A program made the translations under genes and the position numbers. Shown here piece by piece: positions 46,802 to 55,337 of a DNA stretch of 64,000 nucleotides; position 1 is the stretch's first letter, and every line of letters starts with the position of its first letter. The DNA comes from Opitutus sp. GAS368 (GTDB lineage: Bacteria > Verrucomicrobiota > Verrucomicrobiia > Opitutales > Opitutaceae). The stretch spans positions 1 through 64,000 of the forward strand of contig CAMCHO010000003.1 of NCBI GenBank assembly GCA_945874455.1. The letters are read 5' to 3'. The notes beneath the pieces are model-generated. The model was not told where the DNA came from. It saw only the letters and a program-made list of their open reading frames with translations, and ran no database searches.

Positions 46802-47575
46802 ATGAGCAAACTCCTCGGCAAACGCGCCCTCGTCACCGCCGGTGCCCAAGGCATCGGGCTCGCCATCAGCTCGCACCTACTCCGCGCCGGTTGCGATGTC
46901 TTCGTGCACTACCGCAGCAGCGCCGACGGTGCGCGCAATCTCGCCGCCGAGGCCACTCAGCTCGGCCGCCGCTTCGCCAGCGCCAGCGCCGATCTCACTA
47001 CGACCGAGGCGAGCAACGCCCTCGTCACCCAAGCCGTCACCTTCCTCGGCGGCCTCGACGTGCTCATCAACAACGCGGGCTCTCTCATCGGTCGCCGCAC
47101 CCTCCTGGAGGCCGATGACAGATTCTGGTCCGACGTGATCTCTCTCAACGTCGGCAGTGTGCGCCGCGTCACCCGCGCTGCTGCCCCTCATCTCATCGCC
47201 GCGGCGCAGACCGGCGGCGGTGCCAGCATCGTTAACCTTTCCTCACTCGCCGGTCGCAAAGGCGGTCACAGCGGCTCCCTCGCCTACTCCACCGCGAAGG
47301 GCGCCGTGCTGACCTTCACCCGCTCCCTCGCCAGCGAACTCGGACCGCACGGTGTGCGCGTCAACGCGCTCGCCCCCGGCCTCATTCTCGGTACCAGCTT
47401 TCACACGACACACACCACCGCCGAATCAGTCCGCGCAACCGTCGCCGGCATCCCACTCGGCCGCGGCGGCAGCGCTGATGACGTGGCCCGCGCCGCGGTG
47501 TTCCTCGCCGGCGAATTCGACGGCTTCATCACGGGCGCAACGCTCGACATCAACGGCGGCGTCTACGGTAGCTAA
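46802..47575 (+). CDS. SDR family oxidoreductase
   Basis: KRALVTAGAQGIGLAISSHLL, GGLDVLINNAGSLIG, SLAYSTAKGAVLTFTRSLASELGPHGVRVNALAPG, GFITGATLDINGGVYG. Confidence 0.95.
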   Translation: MSKLLGKRALVTAGAQGIGLAISSHLLRAGCDVFVHYRSSADGARNLAAEATQLGRRFASASADLTTTEASNALVTQAVTFLGGLDVLINNAGSLIGRRTLLEADDRFWSDVISLNVGSVRRVTRAAAPHLIAAAQTGGGASIVNLSSLAGRKGGHSGSLAYSTAKGAVLTFTRSLASELGPHGVRVNALAPGLILGTSFHTTHTTAESVRATVAGIPLGRGGSADDVARAAVFLAGEFDGFITGATLDINGGVYGS

Positions 47576-47742
47576 ACGTCGCCCACCAGCCGCGCGCTTG
47601 TCGGGTTCACCGGGGCCTCGTCCGGCCCCGGCGAGGCCCTCGCCTCCCCCGGTTCATTTCGTCATGAGCAGCGTCATTCCTTTGTACATATACGTCGCCG
47701 GCGTCACCTCACCCGACTTGCGGGCGCCGTCAAGTAGTCGGC

Positions 47743-47820
47743 GGTAGGAGCCCGCTTGCGGGCGATGGAAGACGGCTACGACTCCGGTCTCGCTCAATCG
47801 CCCGCCAGCGGGCTCCTACC
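47743..47820. repeat. REP/BIME-like inverted pair (GGTAGGAGCCCGCTTGCGGGCGATGG / AATCGCCCGCCAGCGGGCTCCTACC)
   Basis: Two inverted copies around ~27 bp in the intergenic region between convergent SDR and RhaI-like genes. Confidence 0.85.
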
Positions 47821-47865
47821 TTCTGAACCGATACGCTCGAGCGACGCCCATTGAGCCGCGCTACC

Positions 47866-49065
47866 TCAGGCGAAGCTACCACCCTGGGTGAGGCCGAGCT
47901 CGTGGCGACGCCGCTTGCGGTCGGCAGCAGCAGCGCGCACGTAGCCGCTGCGGCGGTGCTCGGCGAGCGGGTCGGCCGGGAGCTGGTTCGCCTGGCGCCA
48001 CGCGGCGAGCGCCGGCGCCACGTCGGTGAAGAACGCGTGCTTCAAAATCAACTCAGCATCGACGACGTTGTTGCTCGCTTGGGCGCGGCGGAGAGCGTCG
48101 TGATCAACGAGGGCAGCCTTCGCGTAGAGTTCCTGCGCCATCACGACCGTCTGGATGGTCGCCTCGATCTTGGGTTTCTCGTTGTGACATTGGTCGATCA
48201 TGTAGGCGATCTTCGGCATCCGACCGCGATCAGCAGCGAAGAAGTGGATCTCGTGAAAAATCCGGAAAACCTGATACGGATCGATCGAGCCGAGAGTCAG
48301 ATCGTCGTCGGCGTAACGGCGGTCGTTAAAGTGGAAGCCGCCCAGCATGTCTTCGTCCAGGAGCCAGGCCACGATCTGCTCGATGTTCTGGGCGTTGTAG
48401 TGGTGGCCGGTGTCGACGAGGACTTTCGCGCGTGGGCCGGCCTTCTTCGCCAGCAGCAGCGCCATGCCCCAGTCCGCGATATCGGTGGCGTAAAAAGCGG
48501 GTTCGAAGGGTTTGTATTCCACGAGCATCGTCTGCTTCGGCCCCAACTCGGCGTGCAGTGCGCGCAGGGATTCTTCAAAAGATTGTTTCCGCGCACGGAT
48601 GCTGCCTTGGCCCGGATAGTTCGTACCGTCAGCAAACCACAGCGAGAGACAATCGCTGCCGACCGCTTTCCCGATGGCCACGGAGTCGACGCAATGCTGG
48701 AGCGCGGCAGCGCGAACGATCGGGTCGTTGTTACCGAAAGAACCCCATTTGTAGCACTGATCCTGGAAGAGATTGGGATTGATGGCCCCGATCTTCACGC
48801 CGTGTTTGCGCGCGAGGCGGGCAACCGCTTTCGGGTCCTCACCAAGCTTGAAGTCCCACAACACGTGAACGGCCACCGTCGGGCAACAACCGGTGAGCGC
48901 ATGGACGTGGCCCGCGTCGGCGAGCTTGTCGTTCATATCGATGGCGGCGGCGTCCTGGAAAAATTTTCCAAAGCGCGTGCCCGTGTCGGCAAAGCCCCAC
49001 GAGGGCGTTTCGATGAGGAAGGTTTCAAGAGCGGCGCGGGCGCGGCGGAGTTGAGCAGGAGTCAT
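47866..49065 (-). CDS. rhaI: TIM-barrel sugar isomerase, L-rhamnose isomerase RhaI-like
   Basis: TPSWGFADTGTRFGKFFQDAAAIDMNDKLADAGHVHALTGCCPTVAVHVLWD; GAINPNLFQDQCYKWGSFGNNDP; LVDTGHHYNAQNIEQIVAWLLDEDMLGGFHFNDRRYADDDLTLGSIDPYQVFRIFHEI. Confidence 0.8.
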   Translation of the reverse strand: MTPAQLRRARAALETFLIETPSWGFADTGTRFGKFFQDAAAIDMNDKLADAGHVHALTGCCPTVAVHVLWDFKLGEDPKAVARLARKHGVKIGAINPNLFQDQCYKWGSFGNNDPIVRAAALQHCVDSVAIGKAVGSDCLSLWFADGTNYPGQGSIRARKQSFEESLRALHAELGPKQTMLVEYKPFEPAFYATDIADWGMALLLAKKAGPRAKVLVDTGHHYNAQNIEQIVAWLLDEDMLGGFHFNDRRYADDDLTLGSIDPYQVFRIFHEIHFFAADRGRMPKIAYMIDQCHNEKPKIEATIQTVVMAQELYAKAALVDHDALRRAQASNNVVDAELILKHAFFTDVAPALAAWRQANQLPADPLAEHRRSGYVRAAAADRKRRRHELGLTQGGSFA

Positions 49066-49183
49066 GGTCGGGAGGTGAACGATAAGGAGGTGTGCGTGAT
49101 CACGAGGTGTGCGTGGAGAGGAGCAGATTGTCAGGCGTGAAACAGAACTGACCGTTCGGCCTCGACTAAAACGCCCTCACCGT

Positions 49184-49204
49184 TTGTCACGTATTACGTG
49201 ACAA
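49184..49204. repeat. 21-bp palindrome TTGTCACGTATTACGTGACAA (copy 2), candidate operator
   Basis: Perfect palindrome directly adjacent to the ATG of the 49205 ORF. Confidence 0.95.
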
Positions 49205-49621
49205 ATGGCCTTGGCTGCGCGACCTGTCGATTCCATGGTTCGTCGCATGAGCATCTTGCTCCCGCCACCCCAGCTACCCGCGCCACTCGCAATTCCCCTC
49301 GAACTCGCCCTCTCCCTCGCGGAGGCTGCGGTGGCATCGATCAGACAGAGCATCAAACGGACGGCACGCGAACGCCGTCCACGGCGCGGGCTCACGATCA
49401 AACCAGGGGCCGCCACGCCCCTGTGGAACGAACTCGCCGCCGCCGTTCGCGTCCAGCTTGGCCGCCGCGGCGAAAAAACTAAACTAGCCCGCGTGCTCGG
49501 CTTGCCCCGACAGCGCGTGCACGAGTTTCTCCGCGAGCGCAACGCCCTGCCCGACGCCGAACGCACGCTGTTGTTGCTCGTCTGGCTGCAAGCGCGCCGT
49601 GAGGGCCGCGACTTGGCCTAA
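49205..49621 (+). CDS. Small basic protein with a candidate C-terminal HTH (Cro/XRE-like)
   Basis: C-terminal WNELAAAVRVQLGRRGEKTKLARVLGLPRQRVHEFLRERNALPDAERTLLLLVWLQARREG resembles a helix-turn-helix (TKLARVLGLPRQRVHEFLRER). Alternative starts at 49235 and 49247. Confidence 0.65.
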   Translation: MALAARPVDSMVRRMSILLPPPQLPAPLAIPLELALSLAEAAVASIRQSIKRTARERRPRRGLTIKPGAATPLWNELAAAVRVQLGRRGEKTKLARVLGLPRQRVHEFLRERNALPDAERTLLLLVWLQARREGRDLA

Positions 49622-49657
49622 GACCAGCGGAACGAAAATCACAATCGCACCGCGCAT

Positions 49658-49832
49658 TTGTCACGGAATACGTGACAAGTTTCCAAGGGCGTGCGTCACG
49701 CCTCCAAGGCGACGACGGCTTGGTCGCACGAAGTTTGTCACGTAATACGTGACAAGTTTCCAGGGGCGTGCGTCACGCCTCCAAGGCGACGACGGCTTGG
49801 TCGCACGAAACTTGTCACGTAATACGTGACAA
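49658..49832. repeat. Tandem array (2.3 x 77 bp) carrying three 21-bp palindromes
   Basis: Palindromes at 49658..49678 (one mismatch), 49735..49755, 49812..49832; spacing exactly 77 bp; inter-palindrome sequence nearly identical and contains hairpin GGCGTG-CGT-CACGCC. Confidence 0.97.
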
Positions 49833-49890
49833 GTTTCCGTCGGGGGGGGGCTGCGGTCGCGTTTCGCGCGGAAACACACGGGGCATCGCG

Positions 49891-50952
49891 TTAGGTCGCG
49901 TTTGCGCGTGATGGAGCGGGCACTCCGAATTTCGCAGACCAGGGAGTGAGCGCGTCGATGATGCAGGGATAGAGTTCGACGCCGTGGGCGAGCTGCTCAG
50001 CGCGGCGGCGCAGTCCATTTTCTCCGGGGAGGCGGACGCGCTCGACGCCGGGCCGCGGCGGCGTGGCACGGCAAGCGGCCGCGAGGTGCTCAGTTTGTCG
50101 GCGGAACTCCTCTTCTCCGCCGAAGAGCGCGGGCGAGAGCACTTGGAGAAACACACTCGCACCCCAACCTTCCTTGGGATCGGCGCGGCCGTGACCGGCG
50201 AGCGCGCCCGTCAGCGTTTCAACGAGGAGCGCAAATGCATAACCCTTGTGCCCGTGATCCACGCCGCCCATCGGGAGCAGCGCGCCAGGCGGAGTCGCGG
50301 AGAGCACGGCTGGATCGTTGGTCGGTTCGCCGCTGGCATCGAGCGCCCACGGACCAGGATATTTTTTATTTTCGGAGCGGAGGCGGTTGGTCAGTGCGTT
50401 CGTGGTGATCGACACCGAGACGTCCAGCATCACGGGATCTCCCGCCGTGGGCCACGCGGCAGCGATGGGATTCGGCGTGTAGATACCCACGCGTCCGCCG
50501 TGGGGCGCGACACTGGCGACGGCGGGATCGGAACACGACAGGAGCGCCATCAAGCCTTGGTCGGTGACGCGTTGGAGGTAAGCGGAAAGGCAAGCAATGT
50601 GATGACTGCGGCGGATGACGACGGTGCAGGTGCCGTTAATTTTGGCGCGAGCGATGGCGAGATCGAGGGCCCGCACGACGAGCCAAGGCCCGGGAAGGCG
50701 CTGGCCGTCCCACGTAATCGCAGCGGGCCAATCGGCGATGACGCGGGGCTCGCCGGTCTTTGTCATCGCGCCTTTTTCGAGCTCGGCGAGGTAAGGCGCG
50801 AGGAGGGCGAGGCCGTGCGTGGTGTGGCCGAGGAGGTCGCCCTCGGTGAGAATCTCGGCGACGACGGTCGCTTTGTCGGCGGCGAGTCCAGCGCGAGTGA
50901 GGAGCGCGGTGGCGTAGGCGATGAGTGCGGGGGCTGAGTGGCGCGCGGGCAT
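49891..50952 (-). CDS. Ldh family oxidoreductase (malate/L-lactate/ureidoglycolate dehydrogenase type)
   Basis: LTEGDLLGHTTHGLALLAPYLAELEKGAM; IIRRSHHIACLSAYLQRVTDQGLMALLSCSDPAVASVAPHGGRVGIYTPNPIAAAWPTAGDPVMLDVSVSITTNA; GGVDHGHKGYAFALLVETLTGALAGHG. Confidence 0.95.
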   Translation of the reverse strand: MPARHSAPALIAYATALLTRAGLAADKATVVAEILTEGDLLGHTTHGLALLAPYLAELEKGAMTKTGEPRVIADWPAAITWDGQRLPGPWLVVRALDLAIARAKINGTCTVVIRRSHHIACLSAYLQRVTDQGLMALLSCSDPAVASVAPHGGRVGIYTPNPIAAAWPTAGDPVMLDVSVSITTNALTNRLRSENKKYPGPWALDASGEPTNDPAVLSATPPGALLPMGGVDHGHKGYAFALLVETLTGALAGHGRADPKEGWGASVFLQVLSPALFGGEEEFRRQTEHLAAACRATPPRPGVERVRLPGENGLRRRAEQLAHGVELYPCIIDALTPWSAKFGVPAPSRANAT

Positions 50953-51204
50953 GGGCCGGAGCAAAGGACAGAAGAGAAAAACTCTCCAGCCTTTCGGAGA
51001 GCGAGTGAGCAAGAGTCGGCGAATCGTCGCGACGGCGGCACCGCGGCCGCGCGGATAGAAACGGCCGGAATTTGCCATCTCGACCCCGGGTGTATCTCGA
51101 CCCCGGGCTCGGCGGGCTGGGCAATCCCCCTGAAGCTCCCGGAGGGATCGCTACGCCGCCACGCTCCTCGCGATGACCAATATAAATGCATTACCCCGCG
51201 TTCA

Positions 51205-51225
51205 ACCAAGGCGGCGCGCCTTGGT
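51205..51225. terminator. Hairpin ACCAAGGCG-GCG-CGCCTTGGT downstream of the TonB receptor gene
   Basis: 9-bp perfect stem, 28 nt past the minus-strand stop at 51253; no clear U-tract. Confidence 0.5.
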
Positions 51226-51252
51226 CCAGTTCCCGCGCTGACGACGGCCTGC

Positions 51253-54200
51253 TCAGAGGTCGAACGTCGTAGTGAAGATGAACTGGCGGGGATCGATGAT
51301 GCGATACGAGTAGAACTTGCCGTCGGGATTGATCGCGACGCCTTGCAGATGCCCGCTCTCAGTGGCGTTGCGGATGTTCAACTGGAAGCGGGTCCTGATT
51401 TTGTTGCTGAAGAATCGCGCATTGTAACCGAGGTTGAGATCCACGTTGCCCACCGGCTGATCGTAAAAGGGCTTGAGGCGGTCGAGCTTGCGCACCACGC
51501 CGTCAGCGTCCGGCGCACCGGCGAGATAACCGATGGCACCGCGACTCGACCAACCGTAAGAACCGCCGATCGACGCGTTCTTTAACCAAGGGTGATCGCC
51601 GGCTAGGCCAGTGAGGCCCGCGAGTTGAAAGTTGGTGATCGCGCGGAAACGATACTCTCTCGTCTGCGGCTTCTTCTTGCCCTGCGAGGTGATCGCAAGG
51701 TTCAGCGGCGTCTGGACGTTGGTATTAAAGTAATTCACTGGCTGGCCGTTGCTGCCTGTCGGCGTGGTCCACCACAGATCGCCTGCGCCCACCAGTTGTG
51801 AACCGTCGGGCAGACGATCCGTCGGCACGCGCACCGTCGTCCAGAAAGGCAGGCGCTCGTTGATGAACTCCTGCATGAAGAGCGAGATGTTGGAGTCGAC
51901 GGCTTCCTGCTGGTTGCCCGTGACCTTGAGGGTCAGGTAGCGCGTGGGGTTGAACTGGAGCTCCAACTCCCAGCCGCGGGAAGCCGCGTCGCTGGCGTCG
52001 GCGATGCTCTTACCGGAGGCGCTGTTGATGTAGTCAGTGGTGTAACCGATCTGCTTCGCGGCGACCTCCTGCGCCTGCGCCAGAGTGCGGGTCGGGTTGA
52101 TCTGCTGCGCCCAACTGGTGGCGAGATCGAAGAGGCCGAAGGTCAGGTTTTGACCCGAGTTATCGAAATCCATGGCGAGGGCGCGCGTCGCGATGACGCC
52201 GGTGCCGGCACGCGTGTTGACTTGCAGAGTCTCCTGATGGGTGACGCGGACGGCGAACGTGTTGTCGAACATGGCCAGACTGAAACCATATTCCTTCGAG
52301 GTACCGGTGGGGTTCGGCAGTTCCTGCAGGTAAAGATTGTAAGCGGTGTCGGCCGGCTGGAAGGAGTCTGATTGGTTGTAGTGAAAATTAAAGCCGCGAA
52401 ACGTCTGCGCCAAGAAACGGGTGACGCCGGCGCTCTCGTTGGACGCACGATTGATGAAGTCCAAGCCACGGAATGGTTTCACGACGACGCCCTGGGTCTT
52501 CGTATCGCCGAACCGCCAGCGTTTATTGAGGCCGAAATTGGAGAGGTTGGCCTCGTCGAGGAACCCGGCGTTGAGTGGCGTGCCTAAGCTGTCCTGAGTG
52601 TTTACGCGATCCCTGCGCTGGCCGAAGGTCGTCACGACCTGATCGTTCAGGAAGTAGCTCTGCAGGCTGCCGCCGGTGGTGCGGATTTTTTTCTTCTGCT
52701 GGCCGAGGGCGAAGTAAACCTCCTGGATGGTGACAGGTTCATTGAGGTTGTAGGCGGTGGAGGTGGCACCGACGTAGGAAGCTTTGAATGCGCCGTTATA
52801 GGTGAGCGGACCGGAGTTCGCGTATTCGACCCCGCCACCCTTGGTGTTGCCCATGTAGTAGAGGGGATACATGAGGGCGCCGTTGTTGTTGGCGAGGCTC
52901 GTGGTCGGGGTGAGGTTCGCGAGGCCGGGCTGATAATTCACATTGTCCGTCACCGTGTCGTGATAGCGGAGGTTGCTCGGCGCGGCGATGCGCAGGCTGT
53001 ATTCACCATAGCCGTTCGCCCGGTGGAGACCGAGCCATTTGAGCAGGCTCTTCTCCTGGCGCAGGTCGAGCTGGTAGGCGAGCTGGGCGCGGTAGCTGTC
53101 GTTGAAGACTGGTTTCTTGAAGACCTGCGGATTGACGCCGCCGATAAAGGGCCGGAGGAAGTAGGGATTGGCGCGGCCGTCGGGGAGGCGTTCGTTGACG
53201 TCGATGTTCACCGTGGTGCCGACGCCGTCGAGCTGGCCGATGAACTGACGGCGGTAATCGTTTTGATCTTCGCGGCGCCACGCGGCGTTCAAGTCGAGGC
53301 GTTGGCGCTGGGTGCTAAAAATGCTTTGGTCCAGACTGACGTTGGCGATCGTGGCGTGCTGTATCTGGTAACCGGATGCGGCCAGATTGATTTCGGTCCA
53401 GTCGTAGAACGCCTTGTTGGTGGAACCGGACACGCGGTAGAGCGGGCCGGCGGCGACTTCTCCGCTCGGCGAAAGCATGCGCTGCGTCGCCGTGAGCCCG
53501 AGCGCCGGATTGAGCGGATTCGCTGCCTTCGTGATCAGCTCGATTTTACCGTTATCGATAAATGTCAGAATGCGGGTATTCCCAAAGCCGTCGGCGAGAC
53601 CGAGCTGGGCGAGGGTTGCGGCATTCGGGGCGACGAATTTCTGGCCGTTGAGCGTCGCCGTGAACGTGAGCGGATCCCACGTGGGGCTGCCGCGTGATTT
53701 CCAAAGGGAAACGGTGTCGCGAGGAGCGACGGAGTTGGCCCGCTGGGCAAACTGGTTGAAGGCCTCAAACGAGGCGTTGATCGTCGTCTTTGAGAATGGC
53801 TTGAAGGTGATCGCGTATTGCTGGCGGTTGGTGCGGTCCACCGAGGGCTTCCGCACGTAACCGGTTTCGTTGTAGACCCCCGAAAAACGGAAGGCCAATT
53901 TATTGCGGATGAGCGGACGATTGATGTCCACACTGGCGCGGTAGCCGCCGTAGCTGTCGAAGCGGGTCTGCAAACTGGTCGTCTCGCGGTTCACATTGCC
54001 GCGACTCGTGACGAGATTAACCGCGCCGCCGGCATCGCCGAGACCGGCGAGGCTGGAATTCGAACCACGGGAAATTTCCACGGCATCGATATTGTAGGTA
54101 TCGATCGGGATCGTGCTGCTGGAGGTGAAGCCGTTGGACACGATGTTAGCGGAGCTGAGACCGCGCATGCGATTGGCGCCGGTGGGATTGCCAGCGACAT

Positions 54201-54711
54201 TATCCCAGACGCCTTCGCCGCGACCGTCGTTGGTCAGGTCCGTAAACTGCGCGGTGCCCTCGGTGCCGACCTCGTAGAGAAAGATGTCGTTAATATCGAG
54301 GGCGGCGGTGTCCATCAGTTGCTGCTTGGTCACGACCGAGATGGAGCCAGCGAGATCCTCGAGCGGGGAATTGAGGCGGGTGCCCGAGAGGGTGTTGGCG
54401 GCGGCGTAGCCCTTATCGCTGCCAGCGGAGACTTCGAATGGGGAAAGGGCGACGACTTCACCCGAGGCTGAGGACGTGCCGGACGCGGCCGCGACGGCGG
54501 CGGAGGTCTTGGCTTCGTCGGCGCGCTGAGCGGCGAGTTCGTCGGCGTCGAGCTTACCATTCTTATTCTTATCGTATTTCGCGAGCGCCTTGGCCTCAGC
54601 CGAGGCCGATGCGGGCAGCGTTTGGGCTTGGGTAGACCCGAGCGCGAGCAGAGCCGACGCGAGCGGGAGGAAACGGCGCGAAGCGCGGGAACGGGCGGTG
54701 TTACGATACAT
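51253..54711 (-). CDS. TonB-dependent receptor with an N-terminal EF-hand motif
   Basis: KYDKNKNGKLDADELAAQ (DxNxNGxLxxDE EF-hand); plug VVALSPFEVSAGSDKGYAAANTLSGTRLNSPLEDLAGSISVVTKQQLMDTAALDINDIFLYEVGTEGT; C-terminal IIDPRQFIFTTTFDL. Confidence 0.95.
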   Translation of the reverse strand: MYRNTARSRASRRFLPLASALLALGSTQAQTLPASASAEAKALAKYDKNKNGKLDADELAAQRADEAKTSAAVAAASGTSSASGEVVALSPFEVSAGSDKGYAAANTLSGTRLNSPLEDLAGSISVVTKQQLMDTAALDINDIFLYEVGTEGTAQFTDLTNDGRGEGVWDNVAGNPTGANRMRGLSSANIVSNGFTSSSTIPIDTYNIDAVEISRGSNSSLAGLGDAGGAVNLVTSRGNVNRETTSLQTRFDSYGGYRASVDINRPLIRNKLAFRFSGVYNETGYVRKPSVDRTNRQQYAITFKPFSKTTINASFEAFNQFAQRANSVAPRDTVSLWKSRGSPTWDPLTFTATLNGQKFVAPNAATLAQLGLADGFGNTRILTFIDNGKIELITKAANPLNPALGLTATQRMLSPSGEVAAGPLYRVSGSTNKAFYDWTEINLAASGYQIQHATIANVSLDQSIFSTQRQRLDLNAAWRREDQNDYRRQFIGQLDGVGTTVNIDVNERLPDGRANPYFLRPFIGGVNPQVFKKPVFNDSYRAQLAYQLDLRQEKSLLKWLGLHRANGYGEYSLRIAAPSNLRYHDTVTDNVNYQPGLANLTPTTSLANNNGALMYPLYYMGNTKGGGVEYANSGPLTYNGAFKASYVGATSTAYNLNEPVTIQEVYFALGQQKKKIRTTGGSLQSYFLNDQVVTTFGQRRDRVNTQDSLGTPLNAGFLDEANLSNFGLNKRWRFGDTKTQGVVVKPFRGLDFINRASNESAGVTRFLAQTFRGFNFHYNQSDSFQPADTAYNLYLQELPNPTGTSKEYGFSLAMFDNTFAVRVTHQETLQVNTRAGTGVIATRALAMDFDNSGQNLTFGLFDLATSWAQQINPTRTLAQAQEVAAKQIGYTTDYINSASGKSIADASDAASRGWELELQFNPTRYLTLKVTGNQQEAVDSNISLFMQEFINERLPFWTTVRVPTDRLPDGSQLVGAGDLWWTTPTGSNGQPVNYFNTNVQTPLNLAITSQGKKKPQTREYRFRAITNFQLAGLTGLAGDHPWLKNASIGGSYGWSSRGAIGYLAGAPDADGVVRKLDRLKPFYDQPVGNVDLNLGYNARFFSNKIRTRFQLNIRNATESGHLQGVAINPDGKFYSYRIIDPRQFIFTTTFDL

Positions 54712-55337
54712 GGGAAAAGGTCGGGGTGAAGAAGGTAGCTTGCGTGCGGCAGTCCGTGGGGTAGCGCAGCATCAAGCTGTGGATTTACAAACGCTTCCGC
54801 ACCCGCCGCGAAGAAGCAACGGCAGGTTAGTTCTGACAGTCCGTCATTGGACGGGATGGCTCAGCGCAGAGCTGCTCAGGCGAGTGGGATGTTTGCGCGG
54901 GTCCGAGCGACGCCGAGACGAAGGCGGAGCACCACCTTCTAGCAAACAATCGCGGCGCGGAGCCGGCCATCGCGCAGGAGAACGTGGCCGAGATTGGCGG
55001 GGCGTCCGCAGCCGATGGCACCAGCCGGAGGACGGCGCGGAACTGTTCCCGATATCGGAACTGTTCGCGCCGCCGGTCACCAGCGCTCGGCAGGCGTCAG
55101 AAATAGCGTAAGCCGGAGGTGCGCGCTCCGAGCCAAGAGGGCGACGGCCTAATACCGTCGGAGGCCCCGCGCGCGCTGGCGAAGCTGCGCCCGACGGACA
55201 CGCGCTCGTCGAGGAAGGCGAGGACGAGACCCGCGGGAAGGGCCAGCGCCGCGCAGAGGCGCGCGGGGCGGATTCACTACGGGCGGGGGTGCCATGGGTG
55301 ACGCGCGTGGGCGGGGCGCTGACGGAGACGAAATCAC

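Noticed and set aside
47851-49140. 429-aa + strand ORF
   Set aside because: Antisense to the RhaI-like isomerase, which has clear family motifs.
49658-49832. Possible CRISPR or attachment-site array
   Set aside because: The sequence between palindromes is itself repeated (77-bp unit), so there are no variable spacers; no cas or integrase gene adjacent.
54720-55330. Possible genes between the TonB receptor and lnt
   Set aside because: ORFs on both strands are Arg/Pro/Ala-rich with no recognisable motif or credible start; left unannotated.
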